Under the pieces are notes generated by a model that worked only from the letters and a program-made list of their open reading frames with translations, made no database searches and had not been told where the DNA came from. Both the position numbers and the translations under genes were made by a program. 64,000 bases of DNA from Panax quinquefolius (Eukaryota; Streptophyta; Magnoliopsida; Apiales; Araliaceae): NCBI GenBank assembly GCA_020205615.1, contig CM035164.1, forward strand, positions 119,537,363 to 119,601,362, written 5' to 3'. Below, piece by piece: positions 21,426 to 33,155 of the stretch. Position 1 is the stretch's first letter. Every line of letters starts with the position of its first letter.

Positions 21426-24278
21426 TGTAAGACCCCAAATTATTAATAAATGAAATTTATTTTCCTCTATTTATTATTTTGAAATAGTAAGGGTTGATTT
21501 GATTAATGTGGATAGTTATGGGTAAAATCATAAATATTTTTGAATAAGCAGTGGTTATAAAATATTCATTATTGTCGGGGAATATTCGTTTGGTCGTGGA
21601 ATATTAAATCTTTGTCGGGGAATATTAATCTGACGTAGCGATCTTTTATGGGCCCCATGCTTGAAAGCGATTGGATGAAGAAAGCGACAAATATAAGTTG
21701 TTTATAAATAACGGCGTAGTTATTCTGAATTATCTTGTTGGAATACCCGGTGGTTTAAAACACACTATCTGGCGTTGTTGAGCAGTAGTAGCACTGCGGT
21801 ATTGCACAATTATTGATTCTTACGTGAAGGCACTACTCGATAATTGTTATAGTAATTCTTATTCGATATTTTATTTTATTGATTTAATAATTCTTTGCAT
21901 TGATATTTTATATTCTTTGTTGTTTTGATAAATTGTCATTACGGTATTTTCCATTATCGAGACAATAATTCATATTATCTGAATAATATTATTGGATAAC
22001 ATTATTGGCGATGTCTAGAAAGTTACATCTAAGGAGAGGTTTGGTCACTAATTAATTGCGCGATGAAGGAGAGATCCTTATTGGAAAGCCCCCCTCTTTC
22101 ACAGGAGCGGCACAGTTGCGATCTTGTGATTCTGTAATATTATTTGTGAATAATTAATTATTGATTTATATGATGAGGAAAATATTGATTTTATGTGGAT
22201 ATAGATGGAGAAAATTTTTAAATGTGACAATTGTTGAAAATTAATATTTTATCTTTTACGATAAAATAATTCATTTAAATATATTATTTATTTTAATAAT
22301 ATAATAATGGTGATATTTTATAATGAATGTGGGATATATGAGTATATGAGGAGAAAAGAGTATTTTGTGGCATTAAATGTTTAACACATATTTTGTGTGT
22401 TGGTGGACCACAATTATTAATAGAAATTTGATTATAGCTTTGTAAAATCTTACATTTGTGGATTTGGTCAATTTACATTTGGAATTTGGAAAAACTTTCT
22501 TACGAAAAGTTGTAGAGAATTGAATTTCCTATAAAAAATTCGAGAGATTCAATTTTTTACGATAAAAAAGGCTATTTATTATGAATTATTGAAGTTAGAA
22601 AGCTCAAAATAATTGATTTTTGGAAGTTTTAAAATATTTAAAAAATAGAAAAACGTTTTTTAAATGTTTGTGGGCATCTTTAACATGTGTTGATGGCTGA
22701 GATCAAATTGTCTAGATGGGCGTAGAAATTTATTAAATATATTAATATTATATTAAATTTTACTACTTTGGTGTTCTAAGCATTTTTCTATAAATAGGGT
22801 CTTAGGTTAGAATTGAAAATCACACGAAGCTGAAGTTTTTCTCTCTATATTATCGGCGTATTCTTGTGAGTATTTTGAGTATACTTTGAGTATTGCTATC
22901 TGGTGCAAGTTCAAGTCATAGCTTTATATCAGGTGTTTTATTTAGAAATCTTGTCTTTCGAGGTAAGGGATGTTATTTTATTCGAAAATGATATTATTTC
23001 TTGATATCATTATCTTGAAATATTGGTTGGAAATTTTTATCAAATTTGGAACTTTTTCATATCGAGGTTACTATTCATGATTCTTATTCACGATTTTATT
23101 CACGAGTTCTTATTCATGATTCTTATTCACGAGTTCTTATTCACGAGTACTATTATTCGTGAAGCGTGATGATGTTTTTTTGTGAAATTTCTATCTTTTG
23201 GTGTAGAGTTCTTATTCACGTATTCGGCACTTATTCACGTATCTGACCTTTATTCACGAATCGACCTTTATTCATAGAAAAATAAAATTTCTTCTTTTTG
23301 TCAAAATATCTATTATGGATACTAGCTTTGATTGTATCCATGTTTTGATCATTCTTGAATTTTACTCCACTCACTACGATTACTTATGAAGTATTTTTGA
23401 ACTTGGATTGTTTAAAATATGAATCCTTAATAATTGTTCTTTTGTTTCCTTTGGATTCGTTTCCTTTAAAATATTTTTCATCATCCTCGGTCTAAATGAT
23501 GATATTCTTGAATATCTTTGGCTTTGTAGTGCAAAGATGAATGATTTCTTGATGAATATCTTTGGCGTAGCAAAGATGAGCAGTGTTGAGATGAACATGA
23601 TATTGGTGATTAATATCTTTGGCGTAGTGCAAAGATGAGCAGTGTTTAGATGAACATGACAGTGATGAATATCTTTGGCACATGTAGTGCAAAGATGAAT
23701 ATTTGATTCGGATATATATTGATTGATGTTCTGAGGATAAAATATCGACGATGAACTTTTAAATTCATATATAGAAGATAGTAGTTTGCATTCTCTACTT
23801 AACTCTTCTAATGAATTATTATTTCATTGCGAAGATTGATTTAAAAGCTGGTTGTCTATTGTATTCTATTAGATTTTTTCCTGTGTTGAGACTAACGATA
23901 ATTTGTTGTATATTATCTTAGTCGTATATATTCTTTCTTGGGCTAGTTGAGCTCACCCTTTTCCTTTTGTTCCATTTTTTTTCTTCTCGGGGAGGCGAGA
24001 ATGTAGCAGTACTAGTCGGGGTATGGAATGAAGGTTCTAGAGAGAGTTGTTTAGTAGTCCTCACCATTTTTGTAAAATAATGTATAAATAATTGTGATGA
24101 GGATTTATTTGGGTATGTATATTATACAGAAGGCAATATAATTGTATTTAAACTCACGATATATATGTTTTGTGCGTATTTTACGACAAATGTATTAATA
24201 AAGTTGTAGTTATTTACGTACCATGTATTTGGCGACTCGAGAATGGGTTGGATGGAATGGACCTATTTTGGGCGTCTT
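21426..24278 (+). repeat. 3' LTR of deleted R1 element
   Basis: It starts TGTAAGACCCC with the same subfamily start as its partner at 15468. TATA box at 22789-22796; hairpin units at 23510-23690. The end is eroded to ggcgtctta instead of GGCGTCACA. Differences from the 5' LTR are mostly 1-3 base indels near CG-containing spots. Confidence 0.9.
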
Positions 24279-24402
24279 AATTTTTTTAATATTTTATTTC
24301 ATCTTTTGTAACAAATTACAATTTTAATATATTTTAGTCTTTTGGGTTTTTGATAAAAAATTATGAATATGATGATATTATTTTTGTGTTATGTCAATAT
24401 TA
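24279..24402. other. Short AT-rich spacer
   Basis: Nothing recognised. Its last 8 bases, caatatta (24395-24402), are the left duplication of the next element. Confidence 0.5.
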
Positions 24403-25456
24403 AGGCTTAAATATAAATAAATACTATAAACTATTAAATTTTTTCACTTCGGTGATCAAACTTTCAATTTTTCGATCAGTTCATTAAATTATTACTTTTT
24501 CCACTTTCATTCAATTAAATTTGCCATGTCATAAATTTATGATGTGGTCCCGTTGACTAGGCTAATCAATGTCTACATGTAATTAAAAATTATGCTTAAA
24601 TATAAATAACTACCCTCAACTATTGATCTTTTTTCATTTTAGTGATCAATCTTTTAATTTTTTCAATCAGTTGATTAAACTATTAATTTTTTCTACATTT
24701 GATTCAATTAAAGTTGTCACCACATAAATTAATGACGTAACTTTAACACCTAGAATGTGACTAATGATGTGTTAAGACAATACTAATTTTATAAAATTAA
24801 AAAACGCATAAATGTAATATTATATTATAATTCTACGAACAAAAACTAATTTTTTTTAAAAATAAAACATCTACTTAAGAGATTCTTTTTATTCGAAAAA
24901 AGAACTAAGTAATAATTATGAAAAATATTACTTATCACTATCATTAACACTTAAATTTTCAAACAAAACAGAAGGGAAAAAATTATTTGTAACTAATTAT
25001 TAGATACCATCTTACTTACAAATATCATTAACTATTTCTTTTCCACAAAATAAAAAATGATATTAAATTATTAGAACAAAATTTACACATAATTACTTTC
25101 CATGTTTTTGAGCTCTTTGTTAATGAAGAAAACCAATTAAAAATTAGCAATTAAAAAATAAATAACTCTCACCATTTTGTCACTGTGAATCTACCATCTT
25201 CAACTTCAATTGAATTAAAGTAGAAAAAATTAAAAAATCGATCACCAAAGTGTAAAAAAATCAATAGTTCAAGGTAGTAATCTATATTTAAGCCTGATAG
25301 ACAATATTAACCTAGTTAATTTATGACGTGTCAGATTCAATTGAACAAAAGTAGAAAAAAATTGATAGTTTACTGACCTGATTGAAAAAAAATTGAAAAG
25401 TTAATTACCAAAATTGAAAAATGTTAATAGTTTAGGGCAATTATTATATCTAAGCC
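24403..25456. mobile_element. Inverted-repeat DNA transposon with doubled arms
   Basis: The left end aggcttaaatata and the right end tatatctaagcc are inverse copies. The arms run on for about 150 bases at lower identity (left actattaaattttttcactt, right reversed aactattaacatttttc). The element is flanked by a perfect 8-bp duplication, caatatta (24395-24402 and 25457-25464). A second, inner pair of the same arms is at about 24595-24745 and 25185-25290, so the structure looks like one element inside another or a dimer. No coding capacity is visible. An 8-bp duplication would suit the hAT class; that is inference. Confidence 0.75.
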
Positions 25457-27005
25457 CAATATTAATATTTTTTATTATCATTAATATTATAGAGTAAAAA
25501 ATAATATAAAATCAACGTAAATATACAACACTATTGTATTACTATATTGCATTTAATATTTTGCACCACACTTAAAACAACATTATTTTTTCTTTAACAA
25601 TATCAGTTGTTTCTTTTTTTATTTATTTTAAATGTAGAAATTTAAATTATACTAATCAACATCAATTACTCTAAGGGTGAACCTGGGCTTTGACATAATC
25701 ATCTACGATTTAAGTCTTATCCTGTATAGTTTTGGGCCTTTTGGCAATATTTTGGGCAAAATATCAATGTGTACTCTTTGTTCTATTGTCATAGTCTGTC
25801 GAATATTATTCCCTCGTAAATACCTTGGTTCCGGCGAAATTCTGTCAAAAATGTTATCCACTTCTTGGCACCAACATTCCCGCCAAAATCAACACCATTT
25901 ACGACGGACTTTCCGTCGAAAATACAATAATTCCGAGGGAATTATTTTTGACGAAAATCAGATTAAATGGCAAAATCAGTGCCGAAAATCAGATTCACAA
26001 TATCAGTATCCAAAGAAAAAAATTAGTACACAAAATCAGTAACCAAGATTTCTAGTACCTAACATCAATACCCAAGATTTCCGATACCCAAATCAGTAGC
26101 CAATTTTATGAATTTATTAAAGCTAATTTACGATGCAATCAACATTGATAAATTACCCACAACACAATCAACATTCTCAAATTAAAACATAATAAAAACC
26201 TAACCTTAATTAGATTGGAGGAGCCACAGTACACACCGGCAAAGCTGCCACCACGCATGCACGCTAGTAAAACTGCCACCAAGAAACGTCGGTCAAGCTG
26301 CCACCACTAGTAAGGCTATAAACAAGCAAAACATTTCGGGTTCGACTCAAAAAAATATGAGCGAGATTCAGATTCGTTAATAATATGATCTAAATTCGAG
26401 CATAAAAAATAGTTCAAATAAAAATATGAGTAGAATCTGAGGAATGTTATACTCGACTCGTTTAAGATTCAAACTACTCGAATTGTCAATTGTGATTCGA
26501 TGCATACTCGATTGATACATATTCGATTAGATACTCGATACATTCTCTTATAATATATACAAAATTAAATCAAAGTAGGTTAATTAATTAATTATTATTT
26601 TGTTTTATTTTTAATTTTATTTTTGTAAAGTGTAATAGTAAATATATTTTCTCATTTCTAAGTAAAATAACAAATTCAATTTATAATTATATTTATTATA
26701 AAACTAGTTATTATATGGAGACTCAAATTCGAGCTTGAATTTGAAGCTCGTGAGTAGTTTGAATTTAATTCGATCCTAGTCGGATCTAATTAGAGTAATA
26801 AATATTCGAGTCAAGTCGAGTCGAATTTTTCAAATACAATTCGAATTCGAGTATAAATTTAAAGTTTCAAGTAGCTCTCTGTTCGCTTCGATTCGACTCA
26901 TTTACACTCTAAACCACTTGTTAGAGGGTCTGACTAGGAAGGAGAGAGGAGGAAGGAATGAGGGGTTGTCCTATGGGATGAGGGCGCCGACAGGATGGAG
27001 GTCAC
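25457..27005. other. AT-rich patchwork with a CACTA-like subterminal fragment
   Basis: At 25910-25965 the words gacggactttccgtcgaaaat and ttccgagggaattatttttg resemble the subterminal repeats of the CACTA end at 28164. This may be the left part of the same element, but no CACTA terminus is visible. 26340-26900 is rich in ctcga and ttcga words with partial inverse similarity. No gene is supported. Confidence 0.4.
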
Positions 27006-27743
27006 GGATCAGGATCCTCTATGAGAATTTCTTTGTAAGGATCTTGTGAGAATTTTGTTGTGGGATTGACAACACATTAAAAAGAAGATTCAATGGCTCA
27101 CAACTCTTTTTTTGTCTGTGTATCAAAACAACGTCGTTTTGATATGAATTTTTTTTACAAGTTGACGGAAAATTGGAAGTCACCAAACGTAGTTTACTTT
27201 TACCAAACAAACGAAGTAAAGTAAAAAAGAATACATTTAAAATAGTATTTGAGTTGTGATGGTGATTGTCTCCGTTGAGCAGTGAATTACGAGAGGTAAA
27301 GTAAAACGATTATTAATAATAAAAAAAGATATAAATGAATATATAAATAATAAAGGTCTAGAATAAACTCTTTTTATGGAACAGATAAATACAAATTATA
27401 ATAATAATAAGTAATAATATAAATAAACAAACAAAAACAATAATAAACGAAAAATAACTAAAGCCACATTGAAAACATTAACGATAATTATAAGCAGATA
27501 TATTTATTCAATTTTTTACCCAAGTTTGTAGTTATCCTAATATTAATAGCAAGCTAAGTTATTAAATATATAAAAAAATCATATACAGAATAATTAAGAA
27601 ATTTAAAATAATTATATGTAAAAATAAATTGCGTTTGGTGACTTCTATTTTTTTGTCAATTTGTAAAAAAAATTCCTATTAAAACGACGACGTTTTGATA
27701 CACAGACAAAAAAAAAGAATTATAAACCATTAGATCCGGATCC
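27006..27743. mobile_element. MULE-like non-autonomous transposon
   Basis: It is flanked by a perfect 9-bp duplication ggaggtcac (26997-27005 and 27744-27752). The ends ggatcaggatcc and ggatccggatcc are inverse copies. Inner arms are long: tttttgtctgtgtatcaaaa and agtcaccaaacg on the left return inverted at about 27635-27715. A 9-bp duplication and long arms are typical of Mutator-like elements. The centre is AT-rich without a transposase. Confidence 0.82.
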
Positions 27744-27752
27744 GGAGGTCAC

Positions 27753-28164
27753 CGATCGAGGAATCAAAATTGTCAGAGTGAGAGTGAGGTTACTAGAGAG
27801 AGGGAGCAGAGAGAATAAAATTTTAGGCTTCTGTGTATTGTGTGGCGCCGGTGAGAAAGCGATTAGATTTTTACAGTCTTATTTTCGACAAAACTTCCGT
27901 TAAAATTACGTCCCTCAGAAATAACTAATTTCGACGAACATTCCGTCAAAAATAAATGCCTATATGTTGAAATTAGTTTTAGCATTGACGGGAAAACTGG
28001 CACTAAGGGGGTGACTATTTTCGACGGAATTCTGTCGGAATTAATATATTTTCGATGGAATTATTATCAACCAAATTATCTGTCGGAAACATAGTTATTT
28101 TTCGAGAGAATTATTTTTGTCGAAAATAATTCGGTCAAAAATAACTTTATTTCTTGTTGTAGTG
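27753..28164. mobile_element. CACTA transposon end (right terminus and subterminal repeats)
   Basis: The segment ends in ttcttgttgtagtg, which is CACTACAACAAGAA on the other strand, a standard CACTA terminus. Before it lie many variants of a ttttcgacggaa/ttccgtcgaaaa word (27880-28140), the expected subterminal transposase-binding repeats. The body should lie to the left; it is disrupted by the MULE-like element and I cannot find its other terminus. Confidence 0.75.
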
Positions 28165-29222
28165 TTAAAAACAAACCTAACATATTAATTTTCATTAAAA
28201 ATATCTTATATTTTAAGTTAAATCTTTTACGTATATCAACATACTAACCATGTAACCACAAGGGATAAAAATAACTTATCCCAATTAAGATCATTTCTTT
28301 TTATAAAATACAAAAACAATTGATATAATATTATGAAATAAATGGATTATTAAAATGAATCTCGCTTGCAAGTGACACGTGTTAGATTGAATCTTATAAA
28401 TAAAAATTACTTATATAATTAGTGGTTTGCATGTGTATAATCTATTTGTAGTTTGTAGTGGGCACATTGTCCATTAATTTTGGCTAGTTGCATCTATTAG
28501 TGCTATTAATATTTTAATATTATTGTATTTGGGTGGCGATAATTATACCCTCGTAATTCTAACAACTTGTATATTTAAATTGTTTTCGACATTCCAATTA
28601 TGACTTGATTGATCCAACCTGGAATTCTTTATTCAGCTATATTTGTTTTTTATTTTTATTTTTCATATTAAAATGAATATTTTTTTAATTAGATTGTCAA
28701 ATCGAATAAAATATATTAAAACGGTAAGTAATGAATGAATAATATACCCATAAATTGAATATGTATATACTTGATTTATTGTTGTTTTCGAGTATTTTAG
28801 GGTAGTTTTTATATGTTCACTTGTTATTTTGCAGATTAAGGTTAAGCAAGCGCATAAAGGGAGTCTTGGCATAGTCAAGGGCAAAATAGTAATTTAACAG
28901 CAAGGAGCCAGAGCCGGGGCGCTATTCTTTGAACTAATCTCAGCGCCGGGGTTCTGAGGCTTGACCTGGCGTTGATCGAGACGTGTGTAGGGAGCTAGAT
29001 GTGGACTTGGATTAGGATTGGGGCAAGATGAAAAAGAGTATTTAAAGACGAATTAGCTTAAATTAAAGGAATCATAATCATAGCTGGAGACTAATCAGGA
29101 ATCAATAGAGATTTGTGGAGAAAAATTACGCTTGAAGATTGAAGCTGGAAGATTTCTTTTAGAGTTTCTTCTTCTTCTTATTTTTAATTGTGTAATTCTT
29201 TCAAGATGATTTTCATGAGATG
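28165..29222. other. Unclassified spacer, with an LTR-like right part
   Basis: 28165-28860 is AT-rich without recognisable features. 28870-29222 changes composition (gagccggggcgct, then agtatttaaag, then a run of ttcttcttcttc and ttttcatgag) and reads like the end of an LTR of an unidentified retrotransposon. At about 29223 it abuts CACTA transposase coding sequence. That junction removes the N-terminal part of the transposase gene. Confidence 0.35.
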
Positions 29223-29732
29223 CGAGTGGTAAAATCAAAGACAATGCTCGAAAAGATTTGGAGGCATTGAACATTAGGCTAGAATTGTGGCTTCGCCCTA
29301 ACACTACGAAACCTAAAGCTCCATTTTGTCTTACTAAGCAACAAGTTGAAGACGTGTGTAAATGGGTTAGTGGATTGAAGCTCCCAGATGGATATGCGTC
29401 GAACATAACACGTTGTTGTAAGGTTGAGCAATTGAAAATTTCTGGATTCAAGAGTTACGATTGTCATGTATTCATGCAGAAGTTGATCCCAATTGCATTT
29501 CGTGAGATGTTACCCAGAAAATTTATGGATGCATTGACTAAACTTTTAAATTTATTTTGAGATCTTTGCTAAACTGTAATTAAGTACAGTGATGTCGAGC
29601 AGATGGAGAACAATATTGTGCTTACCATTTGCAAGCTCAAAATAATCTTTCCTCCAGGATTCTTTGACTCGATTGAACATCTGCCTATTCAACTACCTCA
29701 TGAACTCAAACTTGGAGGACCGATGCAATATG

Positions 29733-30510
29733 TGTAAGACCTCAACTTTCATAAATAAAGATTAAATATTTCTCGATATATATTTTGAATATTATGGTGT
29801 GGATTTGATATAATGTTATAGTTGTGGGTAATATTTATAAATTTTGCAAAGTATGCAAGTGGTTATAAAATATTCGATTGGTCGGAAAATATTCGTTTTA
29901 ACATGAAATATTCGTACGACGACACAATCATTGTTGGATCCCACAACGAAATTATTGTCGGAGTTAGAAAGCAGCGTAAATATCTTTTATAAAAATAAAT
30001 ACGTGACGTTTTACCATTAACTATTGAAATAACTTAGGTGATAAAAGAAATGCGATGAATGGCGTGGTTGCATAATAACACACGGTATTGATTATTAATG
30101 CTTACGTGAGAAGTCACTCAGTTATACTCATTATTTCTACAATAATTGCTGCATAATAACTCACGTTATTTGATTCAATTATTGTCAATATTTTATATTA
30201 TTAAATCAATAATTGAGATGATAAGTTATTCATATTATTATTTGTATAAATAACAATGTCTGGAAAGTTCTGTCGAGGAAAGGGGTTTGGTCACCTAATT
30301 GTGCGCCAATAGGGAGAAATCCTTATCAGAAATCCCCCTCTTTCCTGAGAACGATCTGGTTGTTAATATTGCGAGTTATAATAATGATGAATAAATATTG
30401 TTAAAAATATTGAGGGAATTTTTATGAAGTATTTGTTGTAAATTTTGCTTATTATTTGGATCACCATTTACCCATTTTTTAAAACTGTCGGTAGAAGTTA
30501 TCTTAGTTTT

Positions 30511-30547
<37 letters not shown>

Positions 30548-30623
30548 GATGTCGTATGGGGGAGTACTTTTGTTATTTATATATATATATTATTTATATG
30601 ATTACCTCCCGTGGAGGTAAAGT

Positions 30624-30656
<33 letters not shown>

Positions 30657-32309
30657 AAGTTTTATTTTTTTATAAAAAATAGAATATATTATATTTTATT
30701 ATGCATAGTATTTGCATAGTGTCTGCATAGTGTTTGTATAGTAAAGAATAAAATTTATAAGACGAATTTGAAATTCGCCCATGAATTCCACTGTTGCATC
30801 CGTGATTTTCCTTAATAGTACCGCTTTCATTCTCCTATAAATAGGATGCTTAGTTTAGAATTGAAAATCACACCAGAATCAGAGAATTCTTCTTCTATAA
30901 TATTGAGCGTATTTCTTTAGAGTTTTAAGAAGCTTTGAGCGTAGAAAACAATAAAAGTTTCTTCAAAAATATCTCCGATATACCAGTTGGAACTCTTCTT
31001 TTTAAGGTAAGGGATATTATTTTTGTTCAATACTCGTAAGAAATAATATTTTCTTCTATACTTTGTAGTATGTAATTAATATTTTTTCGTTTCAGATTTC
31101 GAATTCTACACTCCTTTTGTTAAGTTTTAGCTTCTATACTCCATGAAATTAGTAGAATATCCTTGAAATTTGCGCTTCATCCAGTATTTTTTTCATGAAA
31201 ATATTATTCTTAGCATTCTTGATAAGTTTTAACTTTTCATCTTGAGAGTATTTATTTACGGTACTATTCTCAAGTAATTGTTCACGGGTACTATTCACTT
31301 TCGGGTACTATTCTGGGGTACTTTTCATGACAAAAATTGATTTCTTTTCGGTCTAAATCATTTTTGATACAATATTATTCTTGAATTTTACTCCACAAAG
31401 CAGTATCATGTTGACAATTTGGGCGTTTTTGAATTCTGGATAAATTAAATTATAAAAATTTAAAAATTTATCCTTTGCTTTCATTTAATTGAATTCTTAT
31501 ATCATTGTCATCATCCTCATGCTTATATTATTATGAAAGTCATCTTTGGCCCGTAGTGCATAGATGGGCTGTTGATTGGTATGATTATGATCAGGGATTA
31601 TACAGTATAATCATGACCGTAATGTTACAAATGATGGGGTAAAAGTCCTCATTGGCCCGTAGTGCATTGATAAAAAGTTGTTGGTATGATCATGACCATT
31701 GATGATTACACGAATATCCTTGGCCCGTAGTGCATGGATAATTTGTGGACGTGATACTAATGAATATCCATGGCCCGTAGTGCAGGGATGATTCGATGAT
31801 GTGGATTATTTATTAAGCTGAGTTTCAACGATAAAATTGATGATAAACTTTTTAAATCATAGAAGATAGTAGATATCATGCTCTACTTGACTCTTCTAAT
31901 TGATTTCTTGTTCCGCTGCAGTTAAACTTGATGTTTATTGTATTTTATCAGTTTAACACTGTTGAAGGCTAACGATAATTTGTTCTGCATTATCTTAGTA
32001 ATAATATTTCTTACTGGGCTAGTTGAGCTCACCCTTTTGCTTTCATAGTTCTCTTCAGGAAATGAGAACGTAGCTGGGACTAGTCGGGGAATGGAGTGAC
32101 GGTCCGAGATTGTTGCTTTAGTAGTCCTCACTATTTAGTGTAAAAATAAATGTAATGAGGATTGAATTTGAGTTTGGGTATTGTCTATAAGACAATATTC
32201 GTGTGAAAACTCTCAGCTCATGTTATATAATTAAGTTTATATTTGTATTCAGTACCATGTATTTGACGACTCAAGATGGGTGATGTATACCTATTTTGGG
32301 GGCGTCACA
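29733..32309 (+). mobile_element. Solo LTR of R2 in the CACTA transposase gene
   Basis: It starts TGTAAGACCTC and ends GGCGTCACA, with no internal region on either side. Flanks are atatg (29728-29732) and atatc (32310-32314), a duplication with one change. Removing it rejoins GGPMQY to RWMYPFER in frame. TATA box 30836-30843, splice donor GT 31007, acceptor CAG ending 31921. It has the ~80-bp ggagaggtttggtcacc block (30250-30360) but lacks the 50-60 bp repeats of the other R2 LTRs. Two AT microsatellites lie inside. Confidence 0.92.
30513..30652. repeat. Two (AT)n microsatellites in the R2 solo LTR
   Basis: AT runs at 30513-30544 and about 30622-30651 are separated by a small hairpin, ttacctcc-cgt-ggaggtaa (30602-30620), and a third short AT run. 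Confidence 0.9.
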
Positions 32310-33155
32310 ATATCGGTGGATGTATCCTTTTGAGAGGTAATATAAACTACTAATTGATTTATGTTGCTCATATTAATAATACTCATATTTTTTGGAATAT
32401 TTATCTTAGGTATATGCGTCGATTAAAATAAAAGATCAAGAACAAAGCTAGTGTAGAGGGTTCTATTGCTGAACGCTATACGGAGGAAGAGCTTGTCAAC
32501 TTATACTCATTGTATTTTGACGATGTTGTCTCAACGAAGCACAACCATTTAGAAAGGAATGAGGTTGTTGGTCCAATGTCTCATGCTGATGATGAGTTAG
32601 TTATATTCACATATCTGACTAAGCCATTTGGCCATGAGACGTTGACTTACTTAAGCGACAAGGAGTTGAAGATTGTATCTACATACGTGCTTCTAAATAT
32701 GCCCAAAGTATCATTATACATGACGTATGAATAATTATTTATGGTATTTAGTGCAATTTATAAGTGTAGTCATCTATATATGTTAAAGACATTTTACTAT
32801 TTTCACATTTCATTCGAAGAGAAAGCGTATGCTTCTAACCCAACTTTTATTGCAGCAGAGTTGGAAACATTCACTAATGCTAATTTCCAACAGTGGTTTA
32901 AGAAAAGGGTTGAAGCAGAGAACATTTCTGAGTGTTTTATAGATGTCATCCAAGGACCTTACAAAGTTGTTAGTTTTTTTCCCGGTTGCATCGTGAATGA
33001 GTACAGGTTTAGAGTCGATGACTTGAAGAACTCACATCAGTCAATTCCAGGGTTGTGGTGTTAGGAAGCTGCTACTAAGATTCTGAGTCCAATTACTATG
33101 GCCGTTTACAGGATGTGGTTGTGCTCAATTATCACGGGGGTAAAAAGGTAGTTAC

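Larger units (their letters stand above)
15468..24278 (+). mobile_element. R1-type Ty3/gypsy element, internally deleted, both LTRs present
   Basis: Two LTRs of about 2.9 kb flank only 3.06 kb of internal DNA, against 4.75 kb in the other R1 elements here. The primer site, gag, a protease part, the RT connection, the C-terminal tail and the polypurine tract remain. The RT core, RNase H and integrase core are gone. The flanks aattt (15465-15469) and aattt (24279-24283) look like the 5-bp target duplication, though the outermost bases of both LTRs are altered. It could not move alone; a full R1 element would have to supply the enzymes. Confidence 0.9.
29223..33155 (+). pseudogene. CACTA transposase, DUF4218 part, interrupted by a solo LTR
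   Basis: 29225-29570 encodes KDNARKDLEALNIRLELWL-like residues, then LTKQQVEDVCKWVSGLKLPD and FREMLPRKFMDALTKL, the DUF4218 domain found after the transposase core in CACTA TNP2/TNPD proteins. The frame breaks near 29565, then continues with FPPGFFDSIEHLPIQLP and LGGPMQY. There the R2 solo LTR interrupts it, and RWMYPFER follows at 32315. A normal intron follows (GT at 32337, AG ending 32409), then YMRRLK, an in-frame stop, and KASVEGSIAERYTEEELVN to 32734. 32822-33063 carries FQQWFKKRVEA and GCIVNEYRFRVDD. An R1 element stops it at 33155. Confidence 0.8.

Noticed and set aside
25529..25533. The word CACTA as a possible left terminus for the CACTA end at 28164
   Set aside because: The following bases (ttgtattact) do not match the terminus CACTACAACAAGAA, and no subterminal repeats adjoin it.
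25677..26042. 121-codon frame on the plus strand
   Set aside because: It covers a CACTA-like subterminal fragment and AT-rich DNA. The peptide has no domain and is Gln/Asn-rich by composition.
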